This document shows positions 45,907 to 55,692 of a stretch of 64,000 bases of DNA, one piece after another. The translations under genes were made by a program, and so were the position numbers. A model generated the notes under the pieces. It did not search any database. It was not told the origin of the DNA and saw nothing but the letters and a program-made list of their open reading frames with translations. Where the stretch lies: the NCBI GenBank assembly GCA_913060895.1, contig CAJXSN010000003.1, positions 186,001 to 250,000 of the forward strand, given 5' to 3'. The stretch comes from an uncultured Sphingomonadaceae bacterium (GTDB lineage: Bacteria; Pseudomonadota; Alphaproteobacteria; Sphingomonadales; Sphingomonadaceae). Position 1 is the first letter of the stretch. Every line of letters begins with the position of its first letter.

Positions 45907-47214
45907 ATGTTTCGAAACTTTATCGCCACCTGCTTCGCCATCTTCCCGCTGTTCTTGGCTGCACCCGCAATAGCGCAAGAGCAGGGCCTTTCACCGGAGA
46001 CAAACAATCCAGCCGCTGTTCTGCACCAGCGTGCGGAAGACATTGCGCAGGTCATGCTCGGCGAACGCGATGCAGCGGATGTCTTCGGCCCCCAATTCCT
46101 CGCTGAAGTTTCACCCGGTAGGTTCGCGCAAATCGTCCAGCAAGTTACAGACCAGTTCGGTGATCTGGTCGGAGTGGAGCGGATCGAGCCGACCGGGCCA
46201 CATAGCGCGACGCTCTATCTGCGATTTGAAAAGGCCATCGGTTCCGGCCCACTGACTTTGGATCCAACACCCCCGAATAAAGTCGCCGGCCTCATACTGG
46301 CCAGTTTTGCACCTATTGATGATGATCTGGCAAAAGTAACTGCCGACCTAGAGGCTCTACCGGGCTCAATCAGTGCTTTGTTTGCCCCCCTTGATGCGGG
46401 TTCAACACCTGTCCTGGCGCTACAGTCGGACAAGCCTCTAGCCATCGCCTCCACGTTCAAACTCTACGTCCTCTCGGCCCTTGCGCAGTCTATTGAGGCT
46501 GGTGAGCGTAGCTGGAGCGATGTAATTACACTGGATCGCAAGTCCTTTCCCAGCGGGCGGATGCATCTGTGGCCGGAAGGTTCACCCGTCACCCTGCATA
46601 CGCTGGCCACCCAAATGGTAACGATCAGCGACAATACGGCGACCGATATGCTGTTCCATGAGCTGGGGCGGAGCGCAGTTGAGGCAGAAATGCGAGAAAG
46701 CGGCCATTCATCACCGCAGTCGATGACTCCGATGCTTTCCACTTTGGAGCTGTTCGCTTTGAAGGGAAGCCCCGCCAATCGCGAGAAATACCTCGCTGCC
46801 GACGAGGGCGGCAAGCGCCTCATTCTGTGCGATTTCGAGGATGATATAGGCGGTAATCCCGATGAAATCACCCCGCCCCGTTTCAGCCAGCCAACCTCCA
46901 TCGACACTGTGGAATGGTTCGCCAGCACTCGCGATTTGGCTGCAGTCATGGCGCGGTTCATTTCGTTAAGCGATTCCGCGGCGCGCGAAATCCTGAGTGT
47001 GGCTCCCGCCCTGCCCGTGTCGCTGGTCGATGATTGGCAATATGTCGGTTACAAAGGCGGGTCGGAGCCGGGCGTTCTCAACCTCACATGGCTGTTGCAG
47101 GATGCGGCAGGCGGCTGGCATATCCTCGCCCTGTCATGGAACAATACAGAGGCACCGCTTGATCATTCCCGGCTTGAACTCATCGCCCAGCGGCTTATCC
47201 GGCTCCGGCCTTAG
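45907..47214 (+). CDS. Secreted class A beta-lactamase-like serine hydrolase
   Basis: 435-aa exported protein, signal peptide MFRNFIATCFAIFPLFLAAPAIAQ. Residues 27-165 are an added N-terminal region; then the beta-lactamase/transpeptidase motifs S182-T-F-K185, S241-D-N243 and YKGGSEPG (~380). Family 'serine hydrolase' members include class A-type proteins without lactamase activity. Without Glu166 identification, antibiotic resistance should not be assumed. Divergent from the OsmC fusion. Confidence 0.85.
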   Translation: MFRNFIATCFAIFPLFLAAPAIAQEQGLSPETNNPAAVLHQRAEDIAQVMLGERDAADVFGPQFLAEVSPGRFAQIVQQVTDQFGDLVGVERIEPTGPHSATLYLRFEKAIGSGPLTLDPTPPNKVAGLILASFAPIDDDLAKVTADLEALPGSISALFAPLDAGSTPVLALQSDKPLAIASTFKLYVLSALAQSIEAGERSWSDVITLDRKSFPSGRMHLWPEGSPVTLHTLATQMVTISDNTATDMLFHELGRSAVEAEMRESGHSSPQSMTPMLSTLELFALKGSPANREKYLAADEGGKRLILCDFEDDIGGNPDEITPPRFSQPTSIDTVEWFASTRDLAAVMARFISLSDSAAREILSVAPALPVSLVDDWQYVGYKGGSEPGVLNLTWLLQDAAGGWHILALSWNNTEAPLDHSRLELIAQRLIRLRP

Positions 47215-47318
47215 CGGTTGACCGGTAATTTCATCGGCAGTTCGACCCGTAGTCACTCTTGCCCTTGTCCCCGTGGCTCGCTAGCCGTCTCTCAAATACA
47301 AGTTGCATGGGAAAACCG

Positions 47319-48167
47319 ATGACCGAACGTTTTGAAGGCACCGAAGATTATATCGCAACCGACGACCTGAAAGTCGCCGTCGATGCGGCAGTTATGCTGC
47401 GCCGCCCGCTGCTGGTGAAGGGCGAGCCTGGCACGGGTAAGACGGTGCTGGCGCATGAGATTGCAAAAGCCATCGGTGCCCCGCTGATCGAATGGAACGT
47501 GAAGTCTACCACCAAGGCGCAGCAAGGACTGTATGAATACGATGCGGTTGCGCGTTTGCGTGACGGCCAGCTTGGCGACGAGCGTGTTCACGACATCGCC
47601 AACTACATCAAAAAAGGTAAATTGTGGGAGGCCTTCACTGCTCCCGAATTGCCCGTCCTGCTGATCGATGAAATCGACAAGGCCGACATCGAGTTTCCCA
47701 ACGATCTGCTGCAAGAACTCGACCGGATGAGCTTCGATGTTTACGAAACTCACGAAACGATTACTGCTAAAGAACGCCCGATCGTGGTCATCACATCGAA
47801 CAATGAAAAGGAACTGCCCGACGCTTTTCTGCGCCGCTGTTTCTTCCACTATATCAAGTTCCCCGATCGTGAGACGATGCGCGACATCATCGATGTCCAC
47901 TATCCCGACATCCAGAAGACGCTGGTGACCAAGGCTATGGATGTCTTTTACGAAATCCGCGAAGTGCCGGGTCTGAAGAAAAAGCCCAGCACCAGCGAAT
48001 TGCTCGATTGGCTGAAACTGCTGATGAACGAGGATATGCCGCTGGAGGTTCTGCAGGACAGCAATCCCAATACTGCAATACCGCCGCTGCACGGCGCGCT
48101 GCTGAAGAACGAGCAGGATGTAATGTTGTTCGAGCGGTTGGCATTTATGAGCCGGCGTCAGACTTAG
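47319..48167 (+). CDS. MoxR family AAA+ ATPase
   Basis: 282-aa ATPase. Walker A GEPGTGKTVLAHEI, Walker B VLLIDEIDKADIEFPNDLLQELD, sensor ITSNNEKELPDAFLRRCFFHYI. Such ATPases act as chaperones with VWA-domain partners such as CoxE; one lies 1.4 kb downstream (49610-50791). ATG 47319 has GGGA 8 nt upstream; ATG 47307 is a weaker alternative. The polymerase gene sits on the opposite strand between the pair. Confidence 0.92.
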   Translation: MTERFEGTEDYIATDDLKVAVDAAVMLRRPLLVKGEPGTGKTVLAHEIAKAIGAPLIEWNVKSTTKAQQGLYEYDAVARLRDGQLGDERVHDIANYIKKGKLWEAFTAPELPVLLIDEIDKADIEFPNDLLQELDRMSFDVYETHETITAKERPIVVITSNNEKELPDAFLRRCFFHYIKFPDRETMRDIIDVHYPDIQKTLVTKAMDVFYEIREVPGLKKKPSTSELLDWLKLLMNEDMPLEVLQDSNPNTAIPPLHGALLKNEQDVMLFERLAFMSRRQT

Positions 48168-48186
48168 TAGGGCGTACTGCCTTTTA

Positions 48187-49476
48187 TCAGCACTGAAATT
48201 CCGCTGCGTCAGGCACCCGGCTGAAGGCAATCTTCACGCCGAGATAGTTGAGGTCCAGTCCTTCCTGTGAGCCCAGCGCGACTGTTTCCTTCCCGTAGCG
48301 CCGGTTGAGCTGGTCGATACTGCGCCACAGGGCTGCATCGCGCGCGTCACAGGCATCTATTTCGGGTGATACGAACAGGTCGAGCGCCGGAGGTTCTGGC
48401 TGAAGCGCGTGAAGGTAGCAGGAAACCATTTTGAGACTTGCCTCCGCGCCTTCGCGGTGGCGGACAAGCGCCACCATATGCGGCCAGAATTCGTCCAGTT
48501 CGTGCAGGAAGCGCCAACTGTTCTGAGTCGCGCGAAACGGCACATCATGGCCCAGTGCTCCGCCACCCGACAACTTCACCGTAAGATGCATCGCTCCCGA
48601 ATACAGATCATACAAACGCAGGCGACTGGCCGCTTTCAGGAGAAGGGCGCGGGCCACAATTCGCGCCCGCTCGGGATCCCGGTCGGTGCCGGACAGTACG
48701 CGGCTATGACCGATCATCCGTTTGGCCGCAGGCTCCTCTCGCCGGATATCGAAGCCGTGAAGGCCATAATGGAACCGCTCGCCCTCCACAGATCCCCATA
48801 TCGCGCGCGCCTGTTTTGGCTGAATATCCCAAAGCCCTCGAAAATCATGCACTCCGGCGCGGATGAGCCGTGTTTCGACACCTTCGCCCACTCCCGGGAT
48901 TGCGCGCAGAGGCAGATCGGCCAACGCATCGGGCAGCATCGAATTGTCGATCAATGTTAGGCCGTCCGGCTTTTGCAGTTCCGCTGCCAGCTTTGCCAGC
49001 AGCGGGCTGGCGGCCAGCCCAATCGAGGCCCGCAAACTTATTCCGACATTCCTGTAGATACCTTCTTTGACCCTGCGCGCGACGGCAAGTGCTGCGTCAC
49101 GCCCGGTTTCGGTCGTATCGAGCGCGCACAGGCATTCATCGACAGAACACACCTGTGTAACCGGGATATGACGTCCAATCTCCGCCATCAGCAATCCGTG
49201 CAACTCGACATAGCGATCATGCCTCGCCGCGCGGATGGCAATATCAGGACACAGCTGCCGCGCCTCGATCACTGATGTGCCGCGCGAGATACCCAAAGCT
49301 TTGGCTTCGTAGCTCGCCGCTATGGCTCCACTATGTTCGGATTTCAGAGGGGTTACGATCACGGGTTGTTCGCGCAGTGCAGGCTCGTCATGCTGCTCTA
49401 CGCTAGCGAAGTAGGCGTTGAAATCTATAAATAGATATCGCAGTTCGTGCGGTTCGGCGCGTTCAAACCCAGCCAA
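48187..49476 (-). CDS. Y-family (DinB-like) translesion DNA polymerase
   Basis: ~429-aa error-prone polymerase. Palm motifs YLFIDFNAYFASVEQ (catalytic Asp) and CSVDECLCAL (the DE pair, with Cys where most have Ala). HhH region LPLRAIPGVGEGVETRL. A clamp-binding-like PALDLF lies near the C-terminus. It retains catalytic acids, so it is not ImuB. The open frame extends to ATG 49521, but that codon lies in a LexA box; TTG 49476 has AAGG 7 nt upstream and is preferred. Confidence 0.85.
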   Translation of the reverse strand: MAGFERAEPHELRYLFIDFNAYFASVEQHDEPALREQPVIVTPLKSEHSGAIAASYEAKALGISRGTSVIEARQLCPDIAIRAARHDRYVELHGLLMAEIGRHIPVTQVCSVDECLCALDTTETGRDAALAVARRVKEGIYRNVGISLRASIGLAASPLLAKLAAELQKPDGLTLIDNSMLPDALADLPLRAIPGVGEGVETRLIRAGVHDFRGLWDIQPKQARAIWGSVEGERFHYGLHGFDIRREEPAAKRMIGHSRVLSGTDRDPERARIVARALLLKAASRLRLYDLYSGAMHLTVKLSGGGALGHDVPFRATQNSWRFLHELDEFWPHMVALVRHREGAEASLKMVSCYLHALQPEPPALDLFVSPEIDACDARDAALWRSIDQLNRRYGKETVALGSQEGLDLNYLGVKIAFSRVPDAAEFQC

Positions 49477-49504
49477 TATCTCACCTTCCGAATCATTCAG
49501 GGCA

Positions 49505-49519
49505 GAACATATAAAGAAC
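49505..49519 (-). promoter_or_regulatory. LexA (SOS) box before the Y-family polymerase
   Basis: GTTC-TTTATAT-GTTC on the minus strand, an exact alphaproteobacterial LexA direct-repeat site, 28 nt before the proposed TTG start. Supports damage-induced expression. Confidence 0.75.
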
Positions 49520-49609
49520 ATTTGATGCGCGCCAGTGCCTGATTTCGAAAGACAGTCCGAACACCGATGCAGACTGGTTTTAACCCTGCCGCCGCGCTAT
49601 ACACACTGT

Positions 49610-50791
49610 ATGTTTTTGAACTTCACCGAAGAGCTGCGCTTGGCCGGTATCGGCGCGTCCCTGAAAGAACACCTCACACTGCTGGAAGCGCTCGACAAAG
49701 ACGTGATTGAGCAGACGCCAGAGGCATTCTATTATCTCGCGCGGGCAACCTTCGTAAAAGACGAAGGAATGCTCGATAAGTTCGATCAGGTGTTCCATAA
49801 AGTTTTCAAGGGCATCCTCACGGATTACGGGCAGAACCCGGTTGATATTCCAGAAGACTGGCTAAAGGCGGTGGCCGAGAAATTCCTCACTGAAGAGGAA
49901 ATGGCCGAGATCGAGAAGCTCGGGTCCTGGGACGAGTTGATGGATACGTTGAAGAAACGGCTCGAGGAACAGGAAAAGCGTCACGAGGGCGGCAATAAGT
50001 GGATCGGCACAGGCGGAACTTCGCCTTTCGGCCACGGCGGCTATAATCCCGAAGGCGTGCGCATTGGCGGCGAAAGCAAACACAAGCGCGCCGTGAAGGT
50101 TTGGGAAAAGCGCGAGTTCAAAAACCTCGACAACACCAAGGAATTGGGCACACGCAATATCAAGATGGCGCTACGCCGTTTGCGCCGATTTGCCCGCGAG
50201 GGTGCGCAGGACCAGCTCGATCTGGATGCGACGATCGATGGTACAGCCAAGCAAGGCTGGCTTGACATCCAGATGCGCGCCGAACGCCGCAATGCGGTGA
50301 AGCTGCTCTTGTTCCTCGATGTCGGCGGCTCGATGGATCCGTTTATCAAGCTGTGCGAAGAACTGTTCAGCGCGGCCACATCCGAGTTTAAGAACATGGA
50401 GTTCTTCTACTTTCACAACTGCTTGTACGAAGGCGTGTGGAAGGATAACCGCCGTCGCTGGGCCGAGCGGACGAAGACCTGGGATATCCTCCACAAATAT
50501 GGCCATGATTATAAGGTGATCTTTATCGGCGATGCCGCGATGAGCCCGTATGAAATCACGCATGCGGGCGGCAGTGTGGAGCATATGAACGAGGAAGCAG
50601 GCGCCACATGGATGCAGCGTGTGGCCAATACCTATCCTGCGACCGTCTGGCTGAATCCGGTGCCTGAAAAGCAGTGGAGCTATTCACAAAGCACCAAGAT
50701 GCTGAAGCAGTTGGTCAACGACAGGATGTACGGCTTGACGCTGGACGGGCTCGACGAAGCGATGCGGGAACTGAGTCGTAAGCAGGGATAA
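49610..50791 (+). CDS. VWA domain-containing (CoxE-like) protein
   Basis: 393-aa partner of MoxR ATPases. ATG 49610 gives MFLNFTEELRLAGIGAS, a family-typical start. A charged middle region (ELMDTLKKRLEEQEKRHEGG) is followed by the VWA fold with MIDAS-like FLDVGGSMDPFIKLC and later VIFIGDAAMSPYEI. CoxE in carboxydotrophs matures CO dehydrogenase, but this type is widespread without cox genes; no cox genes are in the window. Function: inferred MoxR-dependent assembly factor. Confidence 0.88.
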   Translation: MFLNFTEELRLAGIGASLKEHLTLLEALDKDVIEQTPEAFYYLARATFVKDEGMLDKFDQVFHKVFKGILTDYGQNPVDIPEDWLKAVAEKFLTEEEMAEIEKLGSWDELMDTLKKRLEEQEKRHEGGNKWIGTGGTSPFGHGGYNPEGVRIGGESKHKRAVKVWEKREFKNLDNTKELGTRNIKMALRRLRRFAREGAQDQLDLDATIDGTAKQGWLDIQMRAERRNAVKLLLFLDVGGSMDPFIKLCEELFSAATSEFKNMEFFYFHNCLYEGVWKDNRRRWAERTKTWDILHKYGHDYKVIFIGDAAMSPYEITHAGGSVEHMNEEAGATWMQRVANTYPATVWLNPVPEKQWSYSQSTKMLKQLVNDRMYGLTLDGLDEAMRELSRKQG

Positions 50792-50816
50792 ATGCCCCGC
50801 TTTGGTTCAAAAGGTT

Positions 50817-52028
50817 TCAATAAAGCAGGTGCTTGGCGATAGAGGCTTTCCAGCTTTTTTCGTCGTCACATGCGAGCGCGTCCAAATCGGCCGGTGTGGT
50901 TGATGGATTGTCGACCCACTCGCGCAAGGCCGGCCCGCCATTGATCACATCGATGGCCAACACATCGTCGGTATATTCGTACTTGAAATCCTTACCCCTC
51001 CAAAGGACGTATTCGGGACAGAGGTTGCGCACGGCCTTGAATGCGAGCGCCTGCAAACGCCATGGACGGAAGCTCTCGTGACCATAGAACGACCCCTCGG
51101 CATGGATCATCAGGCCGTTGCACAGTTTTCCCGTGTGTTTGTGAAAGGTCGGCTCGAACCAGCAATCGCGCAGGATACAGCCTTCCATCCATTCAGGAGC
51201 AATCCGGCGCATTTCGGCCAGCACAGCCTTTGCATCCACATCGGGCGCGCCGAAGAGCACCTCTAGCGGGCGGGTGGTACCCCTTCCCTCACTCAGGGTC
51301 GCGCCCTCTATCATCACTGTCCCGGCATAGGCGCGGGCCATGTTAACGCTGGCAGCATTGGGGCTGGGGTTGATCCAGATGCGGTCGGTCGGCCAGCCAT
51401 GTCCGGGCGCCGCATCAGGTTGCCAACCCTCCATCGCGACCACTTTGTAATCCACGTTCAAGCCAAAATGATCGACGAACCAGTGGCCCATTTCACCCAG
51501 CGTAAGCCCGTGCCGCATCGGCATCGGGGCAGCGCCAACGAAGCTCTCATGGCCCGGGATAAGCGTGGTTCCTTCCACCGGGCGTCCGGCAGGATTGGGG
51601 CGATCCAGCACCCAGACAGATTTCCCCGCTTTTTCGGCCTCCTCCAGCAGATAGAGTAGCGTGGTGACAAAGGTGTAAATCCGGCAACCGAGGTCTTGAA
51701 GGTCGAACAGGAACACATCCGCGCTCGACATCATCTGACCGCTCGGCCGGCGAACCTCGCCATACAGGCTGAACACCGGAATGCCGTAATGCGGATCGGT
51801 TTCGTCCGCAGTTTCGACCATATTGTCCTGCTTGTCGCCCTTCAGCCCGTGCTGCGGGCCAAACGCGCTGGTGACATTCACTCCCGCTGCAATCAGGGCA
51901 TCGAGGGAATGCGTAAGGTCTGCCGTGACCGAAGCAGGATGCGCGACCAGTGCCACACGTTTGCCCTCCAGCTCGCGTAGCATTGATGGGTCGGCTAGAA
52001 GGCGGTCTATTCCAAACTTCACGGTCAT
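50817..52028 (-). CDS. DUF1343 family, NamZ-like exo-beta-N-acetylmuramidase
   Basis: 403-aa protein; the DUF1343 family includes NamZ, which releases MurNAc from the end of peptidoglycan fragments. Motifs: VALVAHPASVTADLTHSLDAL, AFGPQHGLKGDKQDNM, FDLQDLGCRIYTFVTTL, DRPNPAGRPVEG, and NMARAYAGTVMIEGATLSEGRGT (in pieces). No signal peptide, so a cytoplasmic recycling role is likely. ATG 52028 overlaps the DOMON-like gene stop (ATGA). Confidence 0.88.
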   Translation of the reverse strand: MTVKFGIDRLLADPSMLRELEGKRVALVAHPASVTADLTHSLDALIAAGVNVTSAFGPQHGLKGDKQDNMVETADETDPHYGIPVFSLYGEVRRPSGQMMSSADVFLFDLQDLGCRIYTFVTTLLYLLEEAEKAGKSVWVLDRPNPAGRPVEGTTLIPGHESFVGAAPMPMRHGLTLGEMGHWFVDHFGLNVDYKVVAMEGWQPDAAPGHGWPTDRIWINPSPNAASVNMARAYAGTVMIEGATLSEGRGTTRPLEVLFGAPDVDAKAVLAEMRRIAPEWMEGCILRDCWFEPTFHKHTGKLCNGLMIHAEGSFYGHESFRPWRLQALAFKAVRNLCPEYVLWRGKDFKYEYTDDVLAIDVINGGPALREWVDNPSTTPADLDALACDDEKSWKASIAKHLLY

Positions 52029-52546
52029 AGCATCCCTGCCAGTTTCTTGGTTCGGCAAACCTCGCTGTGGAACTCCGGCTTGCCTTCTGGAAAGGCCAGC
52101 GCCCAGAACTGGATGTTGCCATCCAAGTCCTCGACCACCGCGTTCAAAGCCGCAGCAGCCGGCGTTGGCAATTCGCTGGCGATGCTCGCTTCCAGCTCCA
52201 GCTTCGCATCATGAGCGCTGCACGCGATGGCGATGGCATTCACCGGCGCGTCTCGGCTGTTCACGCGGAAATCGTCGAAGTCATAGGCGGCCCACATGGA
52301 TGAGGGGCTGAGGTTGAACTCGCGGTAATAGGTCCCGCCTTCCGGCTGCCAGAATATCTCGAAGCAGGTCGTCTTCCACAGATTGTCCTGTCGCTGAGAA
52401 TGCGAATGTGTAGGCATCTTGATCCGCCCCACATCGCCCTCCATCAAAAACCGCGCGCGGCAACCGTCGGGCGTAGGCTGGATGGCTGCGCTAATCCGGC
52501 TCATCGGACCGGGCTTGCAGGATGGGTGAAGGATAAGCTGTTCCAT
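52025..52546 (-). CDS. DOMON-like domain protein
   Basis: 173-aa beta-sandwich protein. Motifs DNLWKTTCFEIFWQPEGG, YREFNLSPSSMWAAYDFDDFR, and WALAFPEGKPEFH match the small DOMON-like proteins that sit beside DUF1343 or mur genes. ATG 52546 has AGGCGG 6 nt upstream; ATG 52552 is an alternative. Coupled to the NamZ-like gene by ATGA. May bind a sugar or a cofactor; role unknown. Confidence 0.75.
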   Translation of the reverse strand: MEQLILHPSCKPGPMSRISAAIQPTPDGCRARFLMEGDVGRIKMPTHSHSQRQDNLWKTTCFEIFWQPEGGTYYREFNLSPSSMWAAYDFDDFRVNSRDAPVNAIAIACSAHDAKLELEASIASELPTPAAAALNAVVEDLDGNIQFWALAFPEGKPEFHSEVCRTKKLAGML

Positions 52547-52645
52547 GTCCATCCGCCTATCGCGCAGGCTGAAAAGCGCCGCAAGCCACTTCAAGGGTCT
52601 TCATTGCACTTGGGGGCAAGCACCCCCGCTGCTAAGGGCTAAAGC

Positions 52646-53875
52646 ATGAGTGAATACAAATCAGAATTGCTGAACCTGTTGGCTGCCCGCGGGCATCTGC
52701 ATCAAGTAACCGACGCGGGAGCGTTGGACGCACTGGCGGCCAGGGACGTGGTGACAGGTTATGTCGGCTTCGATCCGACGGCGGCATCCCTGCACATCGG
52801 CAACCTTGCTTCGATCATGCTGCTACGCCGGCTTCAGCAGGCAGGCCACCGTCCGATTGTCGTCATGGGCGGCGGTACGGCCAAGGTAGGCGATCCTTCT
52901 GGCAGGGACGATACACGCCAGATGCTGACCGAAGAAAGGCTGGCCAGCAACATCGCATCGATAAGAGGAAGCTTCGAGAAAATCCTGCGGTTTGATGACA
53001 GCAAGTCGGGCGCAGTGTTGATCAACAATGACGATTGGCTGAGCGAGATCGGCTATATTGACCTGCTGCGCGATGTCGGGAAGCATTTTACCATCAACCG
53101 GATGCTGACTTTCGATTCAGTGAAATTACGATTGGATCGCGAGCAACCGCTGACTTTCCTCGAGTTCAACTACATGATCATGCAGGCCTATGATTTCCTG
53201 AAGCTTTCACGCGACTATGGCTGCCGGTTACAGCTGGGCGGCAGCGATCAGTGGGGCAATATTATCAATGGTGTCGAACTGGGCCGCAGGATCGATGGCA
53301 AGGAACTTTACGGTTTCACTGCTCCGCTGATCACACGGTCCGATGGCGCGAAGATGGGCAAGTCGGTGGATGGCGCCATCTGGCTGAATGAGGATATGCT
53401 GTCGGGGTACGATTTCTGGCAATACTGGCGCAATGTGGACGACCGTGATGTCGGCCATTTCCTGCGTATCTTCACCGACCTGCCAATGGACGAAATCGCT
53501 CGGTTGGAAGCGCTCCAAGGCAGTGAGATTAACTCGGCCAAGGAAGTGCTCGCCAATGAAGTGACCAAAATGGTTCGCGGCGAAGAAGCTGCAATCTCTG
53601 CAGCAGCCACTGCGCGTGACACCTTTGCTGGCGGCGGAGCGGGCGAAGATTTGCCGACACTGGCCATCGGCAAAGAAGGGATGCGCGTCGGTGCGATCCT
53701 TACACAGCTTGGCTTCACAGATTCCAACAAGGAAGCGAAACGCAAGATTTCGGAAGGTGCGGTTAAGTTGGACGATACAGCCGTGACCGACCCGGGAACA
53801 CTGGTGGAGCTTGCGGCGGGTGCCGAGGCAAAATTAAGTCTCGGTAAAAAGAAACACGCCATTCTCACTCGGTAA
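52646..53875 (+). CDS. tyrS: Tyrosyl-tRNA synthetase
   Basis: 409-aa class I synthetase. HIGN at residues 50-53 (GFDPTAASLHIGNL), tyrosine-site QAYDFLKL and QLGGSDQWGNI, and KMGKS in SDGAKMGKSVDGAIW. C-terminal S4 RNA-binding domain VGAILTQLGFTDSNKEAKRK. Starts the plus-strand stretch that leads to the MFS-cysK-YqcI group; 115 nt separate it from the PilZ gene. Confidence 0.97.
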   Translation: MSEYKSELLNLLAARGHLHQVTDAGALDALAARDVVTGYVGFDPTAASLHIGNLASIMLLRRLQQAGHRPIVVMGGGTAKVGDPSGRDDTRQMLTEERLASNIASIRGSFEKILRFDDSKSGAVLINNDDWLSEIGYIDLLRDVGKHFTINRMLTFDSVKLRLDREQPLTFLEFNYMIMQAYDFLKLSRDYGCRLQLGGSDQWGNIINGVELGRRIDGKELYGFTAPLITRSDGAKMGKSVDGAIWLNEDMLSGYDFWQYWRNVDDRDVGHFLRIFTDLPMDEIARLEALQGSEINSAKEVLANEVTKMVRGEEAAISAAATARDTFAGGGAGEDLPTLAIGKEGMRVGAILTQLGFTDSNKEAKRKISEGAVKLDDTAVTDPGTLVELAAGAEAKLSLGKKKHAILTR

Positions 53876-53989
53876 AATCTTTTAGAAACAGTAGGAACGT
53901 ATCAAATCGGGACAGTACCGGTTAACTGAATATCAGCCATTTCCATCCATAAGGTTCTCTTACCACAAGCCCTTGGGAAGGATGCAGAT

Positions 53990-54328
53990 ATGTCTGTGGG
54001 CGCACAGCTGACAGTAACCGATATGCGCCGTGCAGCGCGTCATCCGGTAGATTTTCCTGTTATCGCGGAACATCACCAGCATGGTGATCTGAAGCTGCAT
54101 ATCAGCAATCTTTCGGCTCATGGCTTCATGGTCGATGATGCTCATGATCTGGAGCGAGGTGACCGGGTTATCATCCGGTTGCCCATCGTCGGCCGAATCG
54201 AAGCATACGTGATTTGGATCCGCGATAATCGGGCCGGTTTCCAGTTTGAACGGATCGTGCGTCTCGATGACTTCAATCAGGTTATCGATGCGCTGCAGCC
54301 CAATCCGCGCCTGCGCAAATCGCGCTGA
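53990..54328 (+). CDS. PilZ domain protein
   Basis: 112-aa c-di-GMP-binding module. RxxxR in MRRAARHPVDFPV and the [D/N]xSxxG motif in ISNLSAHGFMVDD are both present, so binding competence is likely. GGAAGG lies upstream of ATG 53990. Lies alone between tyrS and the exporter, so its effector partner is not shown. Length is that of a stand-alone PilZ. Confidence 0.88.
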   Translation: MSVGAQLTVTDMRRAARHPVDFPVIAEHHQHGDLKLHISNLSAHGFMVDDAHDLERGDRVIIRLPIVGRIEAYVIWIRDNRAGFQFERIVRLDDFNQVIDALQPNPRLRKSR

Positions 54329-54375
54329 GACAAAGCACTCTTCCCTAGCGTTGCTGAGCCTGTCATGGCGAGCGG

Positions 54376-55692
54376 GTGAACCAGCAGACATCCTCATCAT
54401 CGCACGAGCCGCAGCACCCCTTCCGGGTCCATAACTTCCGCGCCTACTTTGTTGCGCGATTGACGATGACGCTGGCGCAATACGCCATGCTACTGATTAT
54501 CGCGTGGCAGACCTACAATCTGGCGCGTGACAGCGGTTTGGATGAGAAAGCGTCAGCAGGGTATCTGGCGTTAATCGGGCTGTTGCAGTTCGTACCGCTT
54601 TTCATATTGACGCCGTTCTCGGGCCTCGCAGCGGACCGGTTGAACAGGCGGGGCGTGGCTCAGGCGACCATTGCGTTGCAACTGACGTGTACTCTCGCTC
54701 TGGCATTGCTGACCTGGCAGGGCTTGATCGCTTTGCCGTGGTTGTTTGCAATCGCCGTCCTGCTAGGCGTGGCGCGGGCTTTTAACGGCCCGGCTCTGTC
54801 CGCCCTTGCCCCTAACCTGGTGCCCAAAACGATTTTGCCCAACGCCATCGCGCTGAGTTCCATCGCGTGGCAGACCGGAATGATCGTGGGGCCAGCCATC
54901 GGCGGCTACCTTTACGTCATCAATCCTTCTGCCCCGTATATGGTGGCGGCCGTCTTGTTTGCTGTGTCGTTCGGCGCGCTCGCGATGATCGGTCATGTGC
55001 CGCGCAGCCAGATAGTGGGGGCACAACGTCCTATCGGGCAAGTGATAGACGGCCTGCGTTACGTCATCCATAACAAGATGGTGCTGGGCGCCATCACGCT
55101 GGATCTGTTTGCGGTGTTTCTCGCGGGGGCAACCGCGCTGTTCCCGGTTTATGCACGCGACATTCTGCATGTTGGGGCAACCGGGCTCAGCCAGCTGGCC
55201 GCTGCTCCCGCCGCCGGAGCCGCGCTGACCGCGCTGTATTTCTCGTTCCGCCCCCTCAAAACCCAGGTTGGTCCGAAGATGCTCTGGTCCGTAGCCCTGT
55301 TCGGCGTGGCTACCATCGTGTTCGGCTTCTCGACTTCCATGCCGCTGAGCCTCGCGATGCTATTTATCGTTGGCGCAGCGGATATGTTCAGCGTTTATAT
55401 CCGCCAGTCTCTGGTCCAGTTGCACACGCCGGATGATAAACGCGGGCGCGTATCTTCGGTCAGCCTGCTGACCATCAGTGCATCGAATGAAGGTGGCGAT
55501 GCATTTTCAGGCACGCTGGCGAGCATATTCGGTCCGGTAGCAGCAGTGGTCGGAGGCGGCATCGGAGCCATCGTGACCGTTTTGGTATGGTCGCGTATTT
55601 TTCCTGTTTTAAGAACCACCCGGACCTTTGACCCGCCACCTGAGTTAGATGAAGAGACACCGGAAGAAAAATTGCAGGAGCGCATTCCATGA
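54376..55692 (+). CDS. MFS exporter (EntS-like, MFS_3 type)
   Basis: 438-aa permease with 12 predicted helices. [28 protein letters not shown] is the MFS_3 beginning (in pieces), with [15 protein letters not shown] between TM2 and TM3 and [22 protein letters not shown] in the second half. Relatives export siderophores, macrolides and small peptides. GTG 54376; stop overlaps cysK start (ATGA), so the exporter is coupled to cysK and, with short gaps, to the three genes after it. Confidence 0.85.
   Translation: MNQQTSSSSHEPQHPFRVHNFRAYFVARLTMTLAQYAMLLIIAWQTYNLARDSGLDEKASAGYLALIGLLQFVPLFILTPFSGLAADRLNRRGVAQATIALQLTCTLALALLTWQGLIALPWLFAIAVLLGVARAFNGPALSALAPNLVPKTILPNAIALSSIAWQTGMIVGPAIGGYLYVINPSAPYMVAAVLFAVSFGALAMIGHVPRSQIVGAQRPIGQVIDGLRYVIHNKMVLGAITLDLFAVFLAGATALFPVYARDILHVGATGLSQLAAAPAAGAALTALYFSFRPLKTQVGPKMLWSVALFGVATIVFGFSTSMPLSLAMLFIVGAADMFSVYIRQSLVQLHTPDDKRGRVSSVSLLTISASNEGGDAFSGTLASIFGPVAAVVGGGIGAIVTVLVWSRIFPVLRTTRTFDPPPELDEETPEEKLQERIP

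Noticed and set aside
45907..47214. Beta-lactamase resistance gene
   Set aside because: It has the SxxK, SDN and KGG motifs, but many serine hydrolases share them; no specific lactamase residue could be confirmed.
49610..50791. Carbon monoxide dehydrogenase maturation cluster from the CoxE-like gene
   Set aside because: No cox structural genes are present; CoxE-like/MoxR pairs are widespread without CO oxidation.
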